From an uncultured Collinsella sp. (GTDB lineage: Bacteria; Actinomycetota; Coriobacteriia; Coriobacteriales; Coriobacteriaceae), in NCBI GenBank assembly GCA_900542235.1, contig UQNB01000025.1:1-25107 (forward strand): a stretch of DNA of 25,107 bases, read 5' to 3'. Positions within the stretch are counted from its first letter, which is position 1, and each line of letters opens with the position of its first letter. Made by a program: the position numbers and the translations under genes. This document shows positions 1 to 7,182 of the stretch, piece after piece. The notes under the pieces were generated by a model. It searched no databases. It was not told the origin of the DNA and saw only the letters and a list, made by a program, of their open reading frames with translations.

Positions 1-556
1 CGGGAACGGCAAAGACGTGGCAGCCGGCCGTGATGCCCGAGACGCAGCCGTTGCGAGAATCCTCGACCACGGCGCACTCTTCGGGAGCAAAGCCCGCGCG
101 CTCGCAAGCGAGCAGGTAAATTGCGGGGTCGGGCTTGCCATATGCGACGTCCTCGCCGAAGGTCACCGTTTCAAACTTGTCAAAGAGGCCAACCGTTTTA
201 AGGTTGCGCTCGGCCGCAATGCGGCGCGATGACGTCGCAAGGCCCACGTGATAGCCCGCGGCCAGCAGCTCGTCTAGGCACTCGGCGGCGCCGGCCTTAA
301 GCTCCAGGTCGGTCTTGGCCATCTCGGTGTGAAGCTCAATGTTGCGGGCATAAATTGCATCGGCAGTTTCGCCCTTGCCGTAATGTGCCTCAAGGATGCC
401 CTTAACATCGGCATTCGAACGGCCGATAAACTGATGCATCAGCGCGTCATCAATCGCGATACCCAGCTCGGCAGCACCCACCTTCCACGCCTTCATGTCC
501 AAGCGCTCGGTATCGATCAACGTTCCATCCATGTCAAAAATAACAGCCTTGATCAT
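1..556 (-). CDS. HAD-superfamily hydrolase, beta-phosphoglucomutase-like (3' end cut by window edge)
   Basis: Seen: translating the minus strand from ATG at 556 gives an open frame of 185 codons that runs off the left edge, so the C-terminus is missing. It opens with the HAD motif I nucleophile segment DMDGTLIDT (residues 8-16). A helical cap follows (about 18-80), then motif II with the Thr/Ser of LATSSRR (about 105-111), the motif III lysine in YGKPDP and the motif IV acidic pair in VVEDSRNG. The ATG is preceded by a purine-rich GAAGGGGG site. Family knowledge: this layout fits subfamily IA phosphatases and mutases of the PGMB/YcjU/YniC type, which act on small sugar phosphates in the cytosol. 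The substrate cannot be read from the sequence. It follows the PTS-transketolase cluster on the same strand but is separated by a hairpin and has its own candidate promoter. Confidence 0.85.
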   Translation of the reverse strand, partial: MIKAVIFDMDGTLIDTERLDMKAWKVGAAELGIAIDDALMHQFIGRSNADVKGILEAHYGKGETADAIYARNIELHTEMAKTDLELKAGAAECLDELLAAGYHVGLATSSRRIAAERNLKTVGLFDKFETVTFGEDVAYGKPDPAIYLLACERAGFAPEECAVVEDSRNGCVSGITAGCHVFAVP

Positions 557-612
557 ATCGGCCCCCTTCGCCGGCTTGCGTTACCGCAACCCTACCCCCA
601 CTTTGCAACTTG

Positions 613-641
613 TATATAACGTATATATCATATCGCGCCAA
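613..641 (-). promoter_or_regulatory. candidate promoter of the HAD gene
   Basis: On the minus strand, TTGGCG (636-641) and TATATA (613-618) are separated by exactly 17 nt in an AT-rich patch upstream of the HAD start. Each box matches only 4 of 6 consensus bases, so this is tentative. Confidence 0.35.
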
Positions 642-695
642 CCTGCTGAAAAGGGACAGGTTTATTTTGGCAAGTTTTATCTGGGGAAACGCAGA

Positions 696-728
696 CAGGG
701 CCGCAACGTCGTATGCGTTGCGGCCCTG
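696..728 (-). terminator. hairpin terminator after the PTS IIA gene
   Basis: A 13-bp perfect stem (696-708 with 716-728) and 7-nt loop lie 43 nt past the stop of the IIA gene. It closes the six-gene sugar cluster. There is no strong U-run on either strand, so termination may be partial or factor-assisted. Confidence 0.6.
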
Positions 729-770
729 CTCCTTGGAGAAGGACCAATAGATTGAGCGGGCTGGTTGCAC

Positions 771-1223
771 CTAGCCCTCGAGCCCGGCGTTAATAAGCTC
801 CGCGATCTCGGCGGGATCGGCGCCCGTGCGCACCTTGTCACGGAAGCCGGCATCCATCAGCATCACGGCAGCCTTGGAGAGCAGACGCAGGTGCGTGGTT
901 CCCGCTTCGCCGGCGGGCACGTACAGCGCGAGCGCCACATCGACGGGCACGCCATCAAAGCTCGGCCACTCAACAGGCTCGGACAGCTTGAGCACGGCCA
1001 CGCCCGGCGTATGGATCGCATCGCTCTTGGCATGCGGAACGGCAAAACCGGCGACGAGGCCAGTCTCGGCCTCGTTTTCGCGAGCAATAAAAGCCGCCTC
1101 TACAGCAGATGCGTCATCGGCAAAACCAAGCTCAACAGCCTGCTCGGACAGATAATGCAGCGCGTCCTCGCGCGAGGCGGCGGCGTAGCCAATCGTCACT
1201 TGGTTGGCAGATACAAACCCCAT
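771..1223 (-). CDS. PTS sugar transporter EIIA, fructose/mannitol type
   Basis: A 150-residue cytosolic protein of the usual length for a stand-alone PTS EIIA type 2 domain. The phospho-accepting histidine is His64 in the segment AVPHAKSDAI, the diagnostic PHxxS signature of this family. EIIA takes phosphate from HPr and passes it to the cysteine of the cognate EIIB. It is the last gene of the cluster, 12 nt after the transketolase C-terminal gene, with an AAGGAAGG ribosome site before the ATG. The IIBC protein at 5295-6767 lacks an IIA domain, so this is its likely partner; that pairing is inferred from context. Sugar specificity is unknown. Confidence 0.9.
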   Translation of the reverse strand: MGFVSANQVTIGYAAASREDALHYLSEQAVELGFADDASAVEAAFIARENEAETGLVAGFAVPHAKSDAIHTPGVAVLKLSEPVEWPSFDGVPVDVALALYVPAGEAGTTHLRLLSKAAVMLMDAGFRDKVRTGADPAEIAELINAGLEG

Positions 1224-1235
1224 GGAAAACCTTCC

Positions 1236-2174
1236 TTACAACACGGACCTGACCGCGGCTTCGATGCCGTCGGCGTCCAAACCGTACTTGTGCAGCAAAT
1301 CGACCGCAGGGCCGGACTCGCCATATACATCGCGCACGCCGACGCGTCGCATCGGCACCGGATGCTGTTCCGCGAGCACCGAGGCCACGGCCTCGCCAAG
1401 ACCGCCGATAATCGAATGCTCCTCGGCGGTGACCACGCGACCAGTCTTCTTGGCGCTGGCAACCACCAGGCGCTCATCAAGCGGCTTGATCGTGTGCATG
1501 TTGATGACCTCGGCGTCGATACCATCGGCAGCGAGCGCCTCGGCAGCCTCAAGCGCCTCGGCGACCATGAGGCCACAAGCGACGATGGTCACATCGGACC
1601 CCTCGCGCACGACCACGCCGCGACCAATCTTGAACTCATAGTCCTCGCGGTCGTTGATGACCGGTGTTGCCAGGCGGCCGAAGCGCATGTAGACCGGTCC
1701 CTCAAACTCATAGGCGGCGCGCACGCAAGCGCGAGCCTCGATGTCATCGGCGGGAACGATCACCGTCATACCCGGGATCGTGCGCATGAGCGCGATGTCC
1801 TCGCAGCACTGATGCGTTGCGCCGTCTTCACCGACCGAGATGCCCGCATGCGTAGCGCCAATTTTGACGTTGAGGTGCGGATAGCCGATGGAGTTACGCA
1901 CTTGCTCATACGCACGACCGGCGGCGAACATGGCAAAGGTGCTCGCAAAGGCGACGCGACCCGTGGTCGCAATGCCGGCGGCAAGCCCCATCAAGTTGCT
2001 CTCGGCAATGCCGGCGTCGTAGAAGCGCTCAGGGTGAGCGGCCTTAAACTTACCGGTCTGTGTGGCGGCGGCCAGGTCGGCATCGAGCACTACAAAGTCA
2101 TCGCGCTCATTGCCCAGCTCGACAAGTGCCTCGCCGTAGCTAACGCGCGTGGCGACCTTCTTGACGTCTGCCAT
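1236..2174 (-). CDS. transketolase, C-terminal subunit
   Basis: A 312-residue protein matching the pyrimidine-binding and C-terminal domains of transketolase. It contains the catalytic-glutamate region (AGIAESNLMGLAAG, about 54-67), a substrate-loop segment with HAGISVGEDG (about 108-117) and the C-terminal domain motif AEEHSIIGGLGEA (about 250-262). Many anaerobes encode transketolase as two adjacent genes, and the two chains assemble into one ThDP-dependent enzyme that moves two-carbon ketol units between sugar phosphates. Its ATG shares one base with the stop of the N-terminal subunit gene (TAATG at 2176-2172), which implies translational coupling and equal output. Confidence 0.95.
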   Translation of the reverse strand: MADVKKVATRVSYGEALVELGNERDDFVVLDADLAAATQTGKFKAAHPERFYDAGIAESNLMGLAAGIATTGRVAFASTFAMFAAGRAYEQVRNSIGYPHLNVKIGATHAGISVGEDGATHQCCEDIALMRTIPGMTVIVPADDIEARACVRAAYEFEGPVYMRFGRLATPVINDREDYEFKIGRGVVVREGSDVTIVACGLMVAEALEAAEALAADGIDAEVINMHTIKPLDERLVVASAKKTGRVVTAEEHSIIGGLGEAVASVLAEQHPVPMRRVGVRDVYGESGPAVDLLHKYGLDADGIEAAVRSVL

Positions 2175-3004
2175 TAGAGCTCCTCCCCTGCTGCTGCGAG
2201 CTCGGCCATGGCCTGCTCAAACTGTTCATCGTTGGGTGCCTTGCCGTGCCAGCCCACCTGGTTTTCCATAAAGGAGACGCCCTTGCCCTTCACCGTCTCG
2301 GCGATAATGGCCACAGGCGAGGCGCTCACTTTGCGAGCCTCGGCAAAGGCGGCGGCAATCTGCGCCATGTCGTTACCGTCGGCGAGCTCGATCACATGCC
2401 ACTTAAAAGCGCGGAACTTGTCGGCAAGTGGCATAGCCGAGTTAACTTCGTCGATACTGCCGTCAATTTGCAGGCCATTATGATCGACGATAGCGACGAG
2501 GTTATCCAGGTCGTGGTTGCCGGCGAACATGGCCGCCTCCCACACCTGGCCCTCCTCGCACTCGCCGTCGCCCAACAGCGTGTAGACGCGGTAGCTGTCA
2601 CCCCAGTGCTTTGCGGCGAGCGCCATTCCAACCGCGGCGGAGATACCCTGACCGAGCGATCCGGTAGACATGTCGACGCCCGGCGTGTCATTCATATTGG
2701 GATGGCCCTGCAGGCGGCTGCCAATATGGCGGAGCGTCTCGAGCTCCTCCTTGGGAAAGAATCCGCGTTCGGCGAGCACGGCATAGAGTGCCGGAGCGCA
2801 ATGTCCCTTGGAGAGCACAAAGCGATCGCGCTCGGCGCGGCTCGGATTCGCCGGGTCGACATCCATTTCCTCAAAGTAGAGGTAGGTCATAATGTCGGCG
2901 GCGCCAAGCGATCCGCCCGGATGCCCCGACTTGGCGGCGTGGACGCCCGTGACAATACCGCGGCGAACCTCATTGGCAATCTTGGCCAGTTCCTGATCGG
3001 TCAT
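2174..3004 (-). CDS. transketolase, N-terminal subunit (ThDP-binding)
   Basis: A 276-residue protein covering the ThDP diphosphate-binding domain. It has GHPGGSLGAAD (about 27-37), the ThDP motif beginning GDGECEEGQVWEA (about 146-158) and ending near DHNGLQ, and a histidine-containing GHPNMNDTPG loop. The start was placed at ATG 3004, behind AGAGGAAA, rather than at an upstream codon that would add 20 non-homologous residues. It acts only with the C-terminal subunit encoded next to it. The gap to the transaldolase gene upstream is 62 nt and holds a hairpin (3026-3056). Together with transaldolase it would interconvert hexose, pentose, tetrose and triose phosphates in the cytosol. Confidence 0.95.
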   Translation of the reverse strand: MTDQELAKIANEVRRGIVTGVHAAKSGHPGGSLGAADIMTYLYFEEMDVDPANPSRAERDRFVLSKGHCAPALYAVLAERGFFPKEELETLRHIGSRLQGHPNMNDTPGVDMSTGSLGQGISAAVGMALAAKHWGDSYRVYTLLGDGECEEGQVWEAAMFAGNHDLDNLVAIVDHNGLQIDGSIDEVNSAMPLADKFRAFKWHVIELADGNDMAQIAAAFAEARKVSASPVAIIAETVKGKGVSFMENQVGWHGKAPNDEQFEQAMAELAAAGEEL

Positions 3005-3025
3005 GGAGTTTCCTCTCTTGAGCAC

Positions 3026-3056
3026 GCCGACCCGGCATAACAAATGCTGGGCCGGC
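3026..3056 (-). repeat. imperfect hairpin between transaldolase and transketolase genes
   Basis: Arms 3026-3038 and 3044-3056 (13 bp, two non-Watson-Crick positions) enclose the 5-nt loop AACAA on the plus strand. It starts 10 nt past the transaldolase stop and ends before the transketolase ribosome site. There is no U-run, so it looks more like an mRNA-stability or processing element than a terminator. Confidence 0.5.
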
Positions 3057-3066
3057 AGAACCATCG

Positions 3067-3750
3067 TTACTGTGCCTCGACGACCTTTTTCCAGTCAGCC
3101 TCGAACGAGGCAAGGCCCTGGTCGGTCAGCGGGTGATGCAGGCACTTCTTGAGAGCGGCCATGGGCACGGTCGCGATGTCGGCACCGAGCAGCGCCGCCT
3201 GAGTCACGTGATTGGGCGTGCGGACAGATGCGGTGATGATCTCGACGGTGTCGTCGACGTTCTTGCCAGTCCAGTCATAGTTCTTGATGCAGGTCACAAC
3301 GTTGTCGAGCTGCGAGATACCGTCCTCGGCGATGTCGTCGAAGCGTCCCACAAACGGGCTGATGTAGCGGGCACCGGCATTGGCGGCCATGAGGGCCTGC
3401 GTCGGCGAGAAGACAAGCGTCATGTTGACGCGCACGCCTGCATCGGCCAGCGCGCGGCAGGCGGCGAGGCCGGCCTCGCACACGGGAAGCTTAACCACGA
3501 TGTTGGGAGCCAGGGCGGCAAGGCGCTTGCCCTCCTCGATCATGCCCTCGGCAGTGGTCGCGGTGGACTCGGCGGACACGGGCAGGCCCTCGCAAAGCTC
3601 GGCGATCTTGAGCATGTGGGGTTCAAAGTCTGCAAGCTTGCCGCCGGTCTTGGCGTACAGGGACGGGTTGGTGGTTACGCCGGCAAGGCAGCCCCAGCTC
3701 TTGGCCTCGGCGATCTCGTCAAGGTTGGCGGTATCGATAAAGAACTTCAT
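3067..3750 (-). CDS. tal: transaldolase (TalC/Fsa small family)
   Basis: A 227-residue TIM-barrel protein of the short transaldolase/F6P-aldolase family. It begins MKFFIDTANL with the conserved Asp6. The Schiff-base lysine is Lys87 in IVVKLPV. Two positions separate true transaldolases from F6P aldolase in what I recall of the family: Glu61 here replaces the Gln of E. coli Fsa, and Phe133 in SPFVGR replaces its Tyr. Both point to transaldolase, which moves a dihydroxyacetone unit between fructose-6-P and erythrose-4-P. The start is ATG 3750 behind a good AAGGAG; a longer upstream frame has no better ribosome site. Only 39 nt separate the ATG from the terminator-like hairpin behind the GatZ-like gene, so read-through transcription is likely. 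Confidence 0.9.
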   Translation of the reverse strand: MKFFIDTANLDEIAEAKSWGCLAGVTTNPSLYAKTGGKLADFEPHMLKIAELCEGLPVSAESTATTAEGMIEEGKRLAALAPNIVVKLPVCEAGLAACRALADAGVRVNMTLVFSPTQALMAANAGARYISPFVGRFDDIAEDGISQLDNVVTCIKNYDWTGKNVDDTVEIITASVRTPNHVTQAALLGADIATVPMAALKKCLHHPLTDQGLASFEADWKKVVEAQ

Positions 3751-3780
3751 GGTGCAAACTCCTTCTAAGGAATCCAAAAC

Positions 3781-3816
3781 TCAAAAGAAAGGACAAAGGG
3801 GATGCCCCTTTGTCCT
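3781..3816 (-). terminator. intrinsic terminator or attenuator between GatZ-like and transaldolase genes
   Basis: A 12-bp perfect stem (3790-3801 with 3805-3816) and 3-nt loop are followed on the minus strand by TTTCTTTTGA. It lies mid-cluster, 31 nt upstream of the transaldolase ATG, so partial termination is more likely than a true operon end. Confidence 0.75.
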
Positions 3817-3820
3817 ATGT

Positions 3821-3856
3821 GCCGGGCCTGCAGCTGGGACATGCCCCAGGCCCGGC
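3821..3856 (-). repeat. second hairpin stacked before the mid-cluster terminator
   Basis: A 10-bp perfect stem (3821-3830 with 3847-3856) encloses a 16-nt loop that itself contains the palindrome CAGCTG. On the minus strand it is met after the GatZ-like stop and just before the terminator hairpin at 3790-3816. No U-run follows it. Confidence 0.55.
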
Positions 3857-3875
3857 GTCGTGTAGGAAAAACTAC

Positions 3876-5150
3876 TTAGTCCTCGAGAGCCTTCTCGATG
3901 CGGCTCGTGACGCCCTTGAGGTTAAGGCCGACGACGTACTGCTTGATCGGGCGCTTGATGTGCTCGATCACAAAGCGCTTGCCGTCGATGTCCTGGGCAG
4001 CGAGGTTGCGGTAGAGCTTCTCGACCTGCTCCTTGACCTCGGGATCGTTGAACGCGTAGTGGCCGGAGACATCCAGAATCTTCAGGCTGAGCTCGTCGTC
4101 GGCCAGGATGTCGTCAACCTGCAGGTTGACGTCGTCGCCGGTCATCCACTTGCGCCAACGCTCGGTCTTGATAGCCTTGACCAGCAGCGTGTGATACAGG
4201 TCGGAGGGATCGTCGCACAGGCCGTTGTCGACCAGAATCTGTTCGGTAGCGCAGAGCTTGAGGTAAGCGCGGGTCTCCTCGGTGCCGTACTGAGGGGCAA
4301 CATTGGAGGCCGTCACGTGAGCCGGGATGTGCTCGAGCAGCGTCGCGTCATCCAGGTAGTCGGCGTTGTGCTCCTTCAGGCCCACGCCGTAGCGCTTGGC
4401 CATGTCGGCGAGCTCGCGGGCATTCTTAAAGTTGTAATGGCCGACCTGCTCGGTCCAACGGGTGAGCGTACCGGTCTGGCCGACGATAAAGGTGGGCATG
4501 GGGCAGCCGCGCTTCTCGAGCTCGGGCTGCAGCTGAGAAATGAACTCCTCGTACTTATCGGTAGAGGTCAAGCCGCCATTGGTCTCCTCGGTACCGACCT
4601 CATAGGCGACCTCGGGAAGGTTATGCTCGCGACGGTACTGCTCAAGGTAGTCGATAAGATCGATCGTACGGCGAAGCACCACGTCGAGCGGAATAACCTT
4701 GCCGATCTGATAGGGGTCCTTGGTGGGGTCGACCATCAGCAGGTCAAAGCCCGCCTCCATGTCGGCGACAAAGGACTTGCGGGCGAGCTCCATGGCCTCG
4801 TCCTCGGGCAGGTGGGCGTTACGCTCCTCGTCGCGCTGCCACGGACCGCCGTGATCGCGGCACAGGTAGTACGGACCGGTGTAACCCACCTCGTCGGCAA
4901 CCTTCTTGATGTCGGCAGCAAAGCGCGTCTGGTCCCAACCGTTGACGTAGCCGGCGCCCATCTCGTCCATATCGACCTGGTTGCGGCTAGCGATAAACAT
5001 GGGCGGGAAATCCTCGTCCTTGGCAAGCTCGAACACGGCCTGAATCAGGTTGGGGCTCATGGGGCCAATGCCGACCATGGTTGCGTGATCGCCGCTATCC
5101 TGCAGCTTGAGCATGCCCTGAACGGCCTGGCGGATGGTGAGGTTGGACAT
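3876..5150 (-). CDS. GatZ/KbaZ-family protein (tagatose-bisphosphate aldolase Z-type or ketose-phosphate epimerase)
   Basis: A 424-residue protein that aligns by eye with E. coli GatZ/KbaZ along its length. Landmarks are ASRNQVD (about 54-60, GatZ TSNQVN), CRDHGGPW (about 97-104, GatZ GGDHLGPN), EVGTEETNGG (GatZ IGTEVPVPGG), QVGHYNF, KEHNADYLDD and NVAPQYGTEETRAY. GatZ and KbaZ are the so-called non-catalytic partners of the GatY/KbaY tagatose-1,6-bisphosphate aldolases, but no GatY/KbaY gene is in the window. I also recall stand-alone family members reported as C4-epimerases of ketohexose phosphates, which would fit here. The family call is firm; the reaction is not. The ATG at 5150 follows GGAGAAGGAGAAC. 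The upstream gap from the IIBC gene holds two competing hairpins. Confidence 0.85.
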   Translation of the reverse strand: MSNLTIRQAVQGMLKLQDSGDHATMVGIGPMSPNLIQAVFELAKDEDFPPMFIASRNQVDMDEMGAGYVNGWDQTRFAADIKKVADEVGYTGPYYLCRDHGGPWQRDEERNAHLPEDEAMELARKSFVADMEAGFDLLMVDPTKDPYQIGKVIPLDVVLRRTIDLIDYLEQYRREHNLPEVAYEVGTEETNGGLTSTDKYEEFISQLQPELEKRGCPMPTFIVGQTGTLTRWTEQVGHYNFKNARELADMAKRYGVGLKEHNADYLDDATLLEHIPAHVTASNVAPQYGTEETRAYLKLCATEQILVDNGLCDDPSDLYHTLLVKAIKTERWRKWMTGDDVNLQVDDILADDELSLKILDVSGHYAFNDPEVKEQVEKLYRNLAAQDIDGKRFVIEHIKRPIKQYVVGLNLKGVTSRIEKALED

Positions 5151-5219
5151 TTTGTTCTCCTTCTCCAGAGGATTTTTGACAAAAGTTCCCTGGGACCCAG
5201 ATGCGGGCCCTATCAGTAC

Positions 5220-5280
5220 GGATGGATTTTGTTGTGTAGGGGCGGTTGTGCGGAGTCAAATCCATCCCTCCGCACAACCG
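5220..5280 (-). repeat. pair of overlapping, mutually exclusive inverted repeats
   Basis: Inverted repeat I pairs 5220-5229 with 5258-5267 (10 bp perfect). Inverted repeat II pairs 5243-5255 with 5268-5280 (13 bp perfect). The left arm of II lies in the loop of I and the right arms abut with no spacer, so both stems cannot form at once. The structure lies between the IIBC stop (5295) and the GatZ-like start (5150), inside the transcript. No U-run follows. Confidence 0.65.
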
Positions 5281-5294
5281 GAGTCCTTAAAGGT

Positions 5295-6767
5295 TTACTT
5301 GGCCTGCTTATCGAGCGTGGGCTTCATGGCAATCAGGATTGCAGCGGCGACCACGGAGCCAATCACGATGTCCAGGCAGAACAGCGCGACGTTGTTGGTG
5401 GCAAGGGCGACGATAAAGCCACCGTGCGGGACGTAGCAGTCGATACCCTGGAAGGCGGCGAGCGCCGCACCCACGGCAGAGCCGATGCAGATGCCGGGCA
5501 GGGTGTGGCCAAGGTCCTTGACCGCGAAGGGGATAGCGCCCTCGGTAATGCCGATGCAGCCCATGAACAGTGCGGAGATACCCATCTGACGATCGGCGTC
5601 ATCGAACTTATTCTTGGCGATGAGCGCAGCGAGGCCACAGGCGATCGGGGGAATGGCGACGGCGACGCGGAACATACCGTTAGGGCCGTAGATGCCGGAG
5701 GCCATGATGGCCATAGTAAAGGTCGAAGCGGTCTTGTTGATGGGGCCACCCATATCGAAGGCGGTCATAACGCCAATGACCAGGCCCAGGACGACGGCGG
5801 AGCCGCCCTGCAGGCTACCGAGCACGCTGGTGAGCCAATCCATCACAAAGCCAAGCGGCGTGGCCAGGATGTAGATGTAGGCCATGCCCAGGACGAGCGA
5901 GGTCAGAATCGGGATGATCAAGATCGGCATGATGGTCTGGATGGTGTTGTTGACCTTCCAGGTCTTCATCCAGCGGACAAAGTAACCGCAGATGACAGCC
6001 ATAATCATGGCGCCCAAGAAGCCGGTCGAAACACTGTTGCCGCTCGGGGTGACGACTGCGTTGTTGACCAGGTAGCCCAGGACAAAACCGGGGGCGAGCG
6101 CGGGCTTGCCGGCCATCGAGTAGGAGATGTAAGCCGCAAGCACCGGAATCATCATGGAGATGCCGGCCATGCCGATGGTGTTAAGGCTCACCATCAGCGG
6201 ATTCGTAACCTCCATGCCGTTGGCGCCGGCGGTACCGGATGCCAACGAGAAGGCGAGGAACACGCCACCGATAACGACAATGGGGATAAAATAGGAAACG
6301 CCGGTATTGAATGCATTGAGCAGCGTCTTGCCAGGATCGGCAAAGATAGACTGCTTGGACGCCGGTGTCGGGGCCTGCGGGGCAGCGGAGACGGCCTTCT
6401 TCTCTGCCTTGGCCTCGGCCTTGGGCGCGTCAACGGCGCCACCCGTCGCCTTGATAATCTCAACAGCCTGGTCGATGATCTTGACCGGATCGGCGATTAC
6501 ATCCGAGGTACCGACCTTCAGGAACTTGCCCTCGGCCATCTTCTGCTCAAAACGGTCCTCGTTCTCGACACCCACGTCGACGGACTCCAGGACCAGGTCG
6601 GCGGAGTCCACGTCTTCCTGCGTGAGCTCATTCTCGATACCCAGGCCACCCTGAGCCTCGACCTTGCACTCGATGCCACGGGCGGCGCATTCATCCTGAA
6701 TCGCCTTCTGGGCCATATACGTGTGGGCGATACCCACGGTACAGGCGGCAACGCCTACGATCTTCAT
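5295..6767 (-). CDS. PTS fructose-type transporter, EIIB-EIIC fusion
   Basis: A 490-residue membrane permease. The N-terminal EIIB domain (about 1-100) carries the phospho-cysteine Cys9 in AACTVGIAHTYMA, the fructose-family signature. An Ala/Lys/Pro-rich linker (about 103-133) leads to a polytopic EIIC domain with many hydrophobic helices and the fructose-type motif FDMGGPINK, near the substrate site. It imports and phosphorylates a sugar at the membrane, taking phosphate from an EIIA that is not fused here; the cluster's EIIA gene (771-1223) probably supplies it. The start was moved to ATG 6767 behind AGAGGGAA, because the upstream extension is not EIIB-like. The LacI-type gene is divergent. 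Fructose is the default family substrate; another ketose or polyol is possible. Confidence 0.93.
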   Translation of the reverse strand: MKIVGVAACTVGIAHTYMAQKAIQDECAARGIECKVEAQGGLGIENELTQEDVDSADLVLESVDVGVENEDRFEQKMAEGKFLKVGTSDVIADPVKIIDQAVEIIKATGGAVDAPKAEAKAEKKAVSAAPQAPTPASKQSIFADPGKTLLNAFNTGVSYFIPIVVIGGVFLAFSLASGTAGANGMEVTNPLMVSLNTIGMAGISMMIPVLAAYISYSMAGKPALAPGFVLGYLVNNAVVTPSGNSVSTGFLGAMIMAVICGYFVRWMKTWKVNNTIQTIMPILIIPILTSLVLGMAYIYILATPLGFVMDWLTSVLGSLQGGSAVVLGLVIGVMTAFDMGGPINKTASTFTMAIMASGIYGPNGMFRVAVAIPPIACGLAALIAKNKFDDADRQMGISALFMGCIGITEGAIPFAVKDLGHTLPGICIGSAVGAALAAFQGIDCYVPHGGFIVALATNNVALFCLDIVIGSVVAAAILIAMKPTLDKQAK

Positions 6768-7182
6768 TGCTTCCCTCTTTTCATAGAGTTGCGTGCGCAA
6801 GACACCGTTTGCGGAGGCCTCCGGAGCATCCCCTGCCGTTTGGACTTGCTGTCTTTTCGACAAGACCAATATAGGGTGCTGGCATTGATTAAACCAGCTC
6901 AATTCGGTAAACGCGCAGGTCAGGGTATTAGTTATGCGATTTAGTTATGCGTTTAACCAAAAATGAATCCTGCGATTTTACCCTCGATTTCAAAAGTCAA
7001 GAAGTATTTGATTTTCTCGGTAGACGGCAGATACGCATGCCGGTCACAAATTTCGACCCCACCCGTATACCGCATTTGTTGCATACTCATATGAAAGGAA
7101 AAAGCCGCTCACCGAAGCGTATCCCTCGCCAAGACTCAAAGTCATCATGTTGGAAAATGCTCATCTGTCGGAAGGAGTCGCT
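6768..7182. promoter_or_regulatory. divergent control region between IIBC and LacI-family genes
   Basis: This 415-bp stretch holds no gene I can support. It contains a TTGCG-TG-CGCAA inverted repeat (6789-6800), a perfect palindrome CGGAGGCCTCCG (6812-6823), a candidate minus-strand -10 (6868-6873), GCTGG-N11-CCAGC (6878-6898), an 11-bp direct repeat TTAGTTATGCG (6928-6938 and 6941-6951, period 13), and an outer repeat GGTAAACGC/GCGTTTAACC (6906-6914, 6949-6958). These are plausible operators for the regulator. No promoter for the regulator gene stood out. Confidence 0.5.
6868..6898 (-). promoter_or_regulatory. candidate -10 box and operator of the PTS cluster
   Basis: On the minus strand TATATT (6868-6873) lies just downstream of the inverted repeat GCTGG-N11-CCAGC (6878-6898), which would cover the -35 position. 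A regulator bound there would block the PTS promoter. The link is by position only. Confidence 0.35.

Noticed and set aside
765..2177. Plus-strand open frame of 470 codons opposite the IIA and transketolase genes
   Set aside because: Antisense shadow of two well-supported genes.
5220..5280. H-type pseudoknot from the two interleaved stems
   Set aside because: A zero-length connector would have to cross a 10-bp stem, which is not sterically possible. Alternative stems are the better reading.
3810..6944. Plus-strand open frame of over 1,000 codons opposite the PTS and GatZ-like genes
   Set aside because: It is the antisense shadow of two clear genes, has no recognisable domain and has no ribosome site. 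GC-rich codon bias keeps the frame open.
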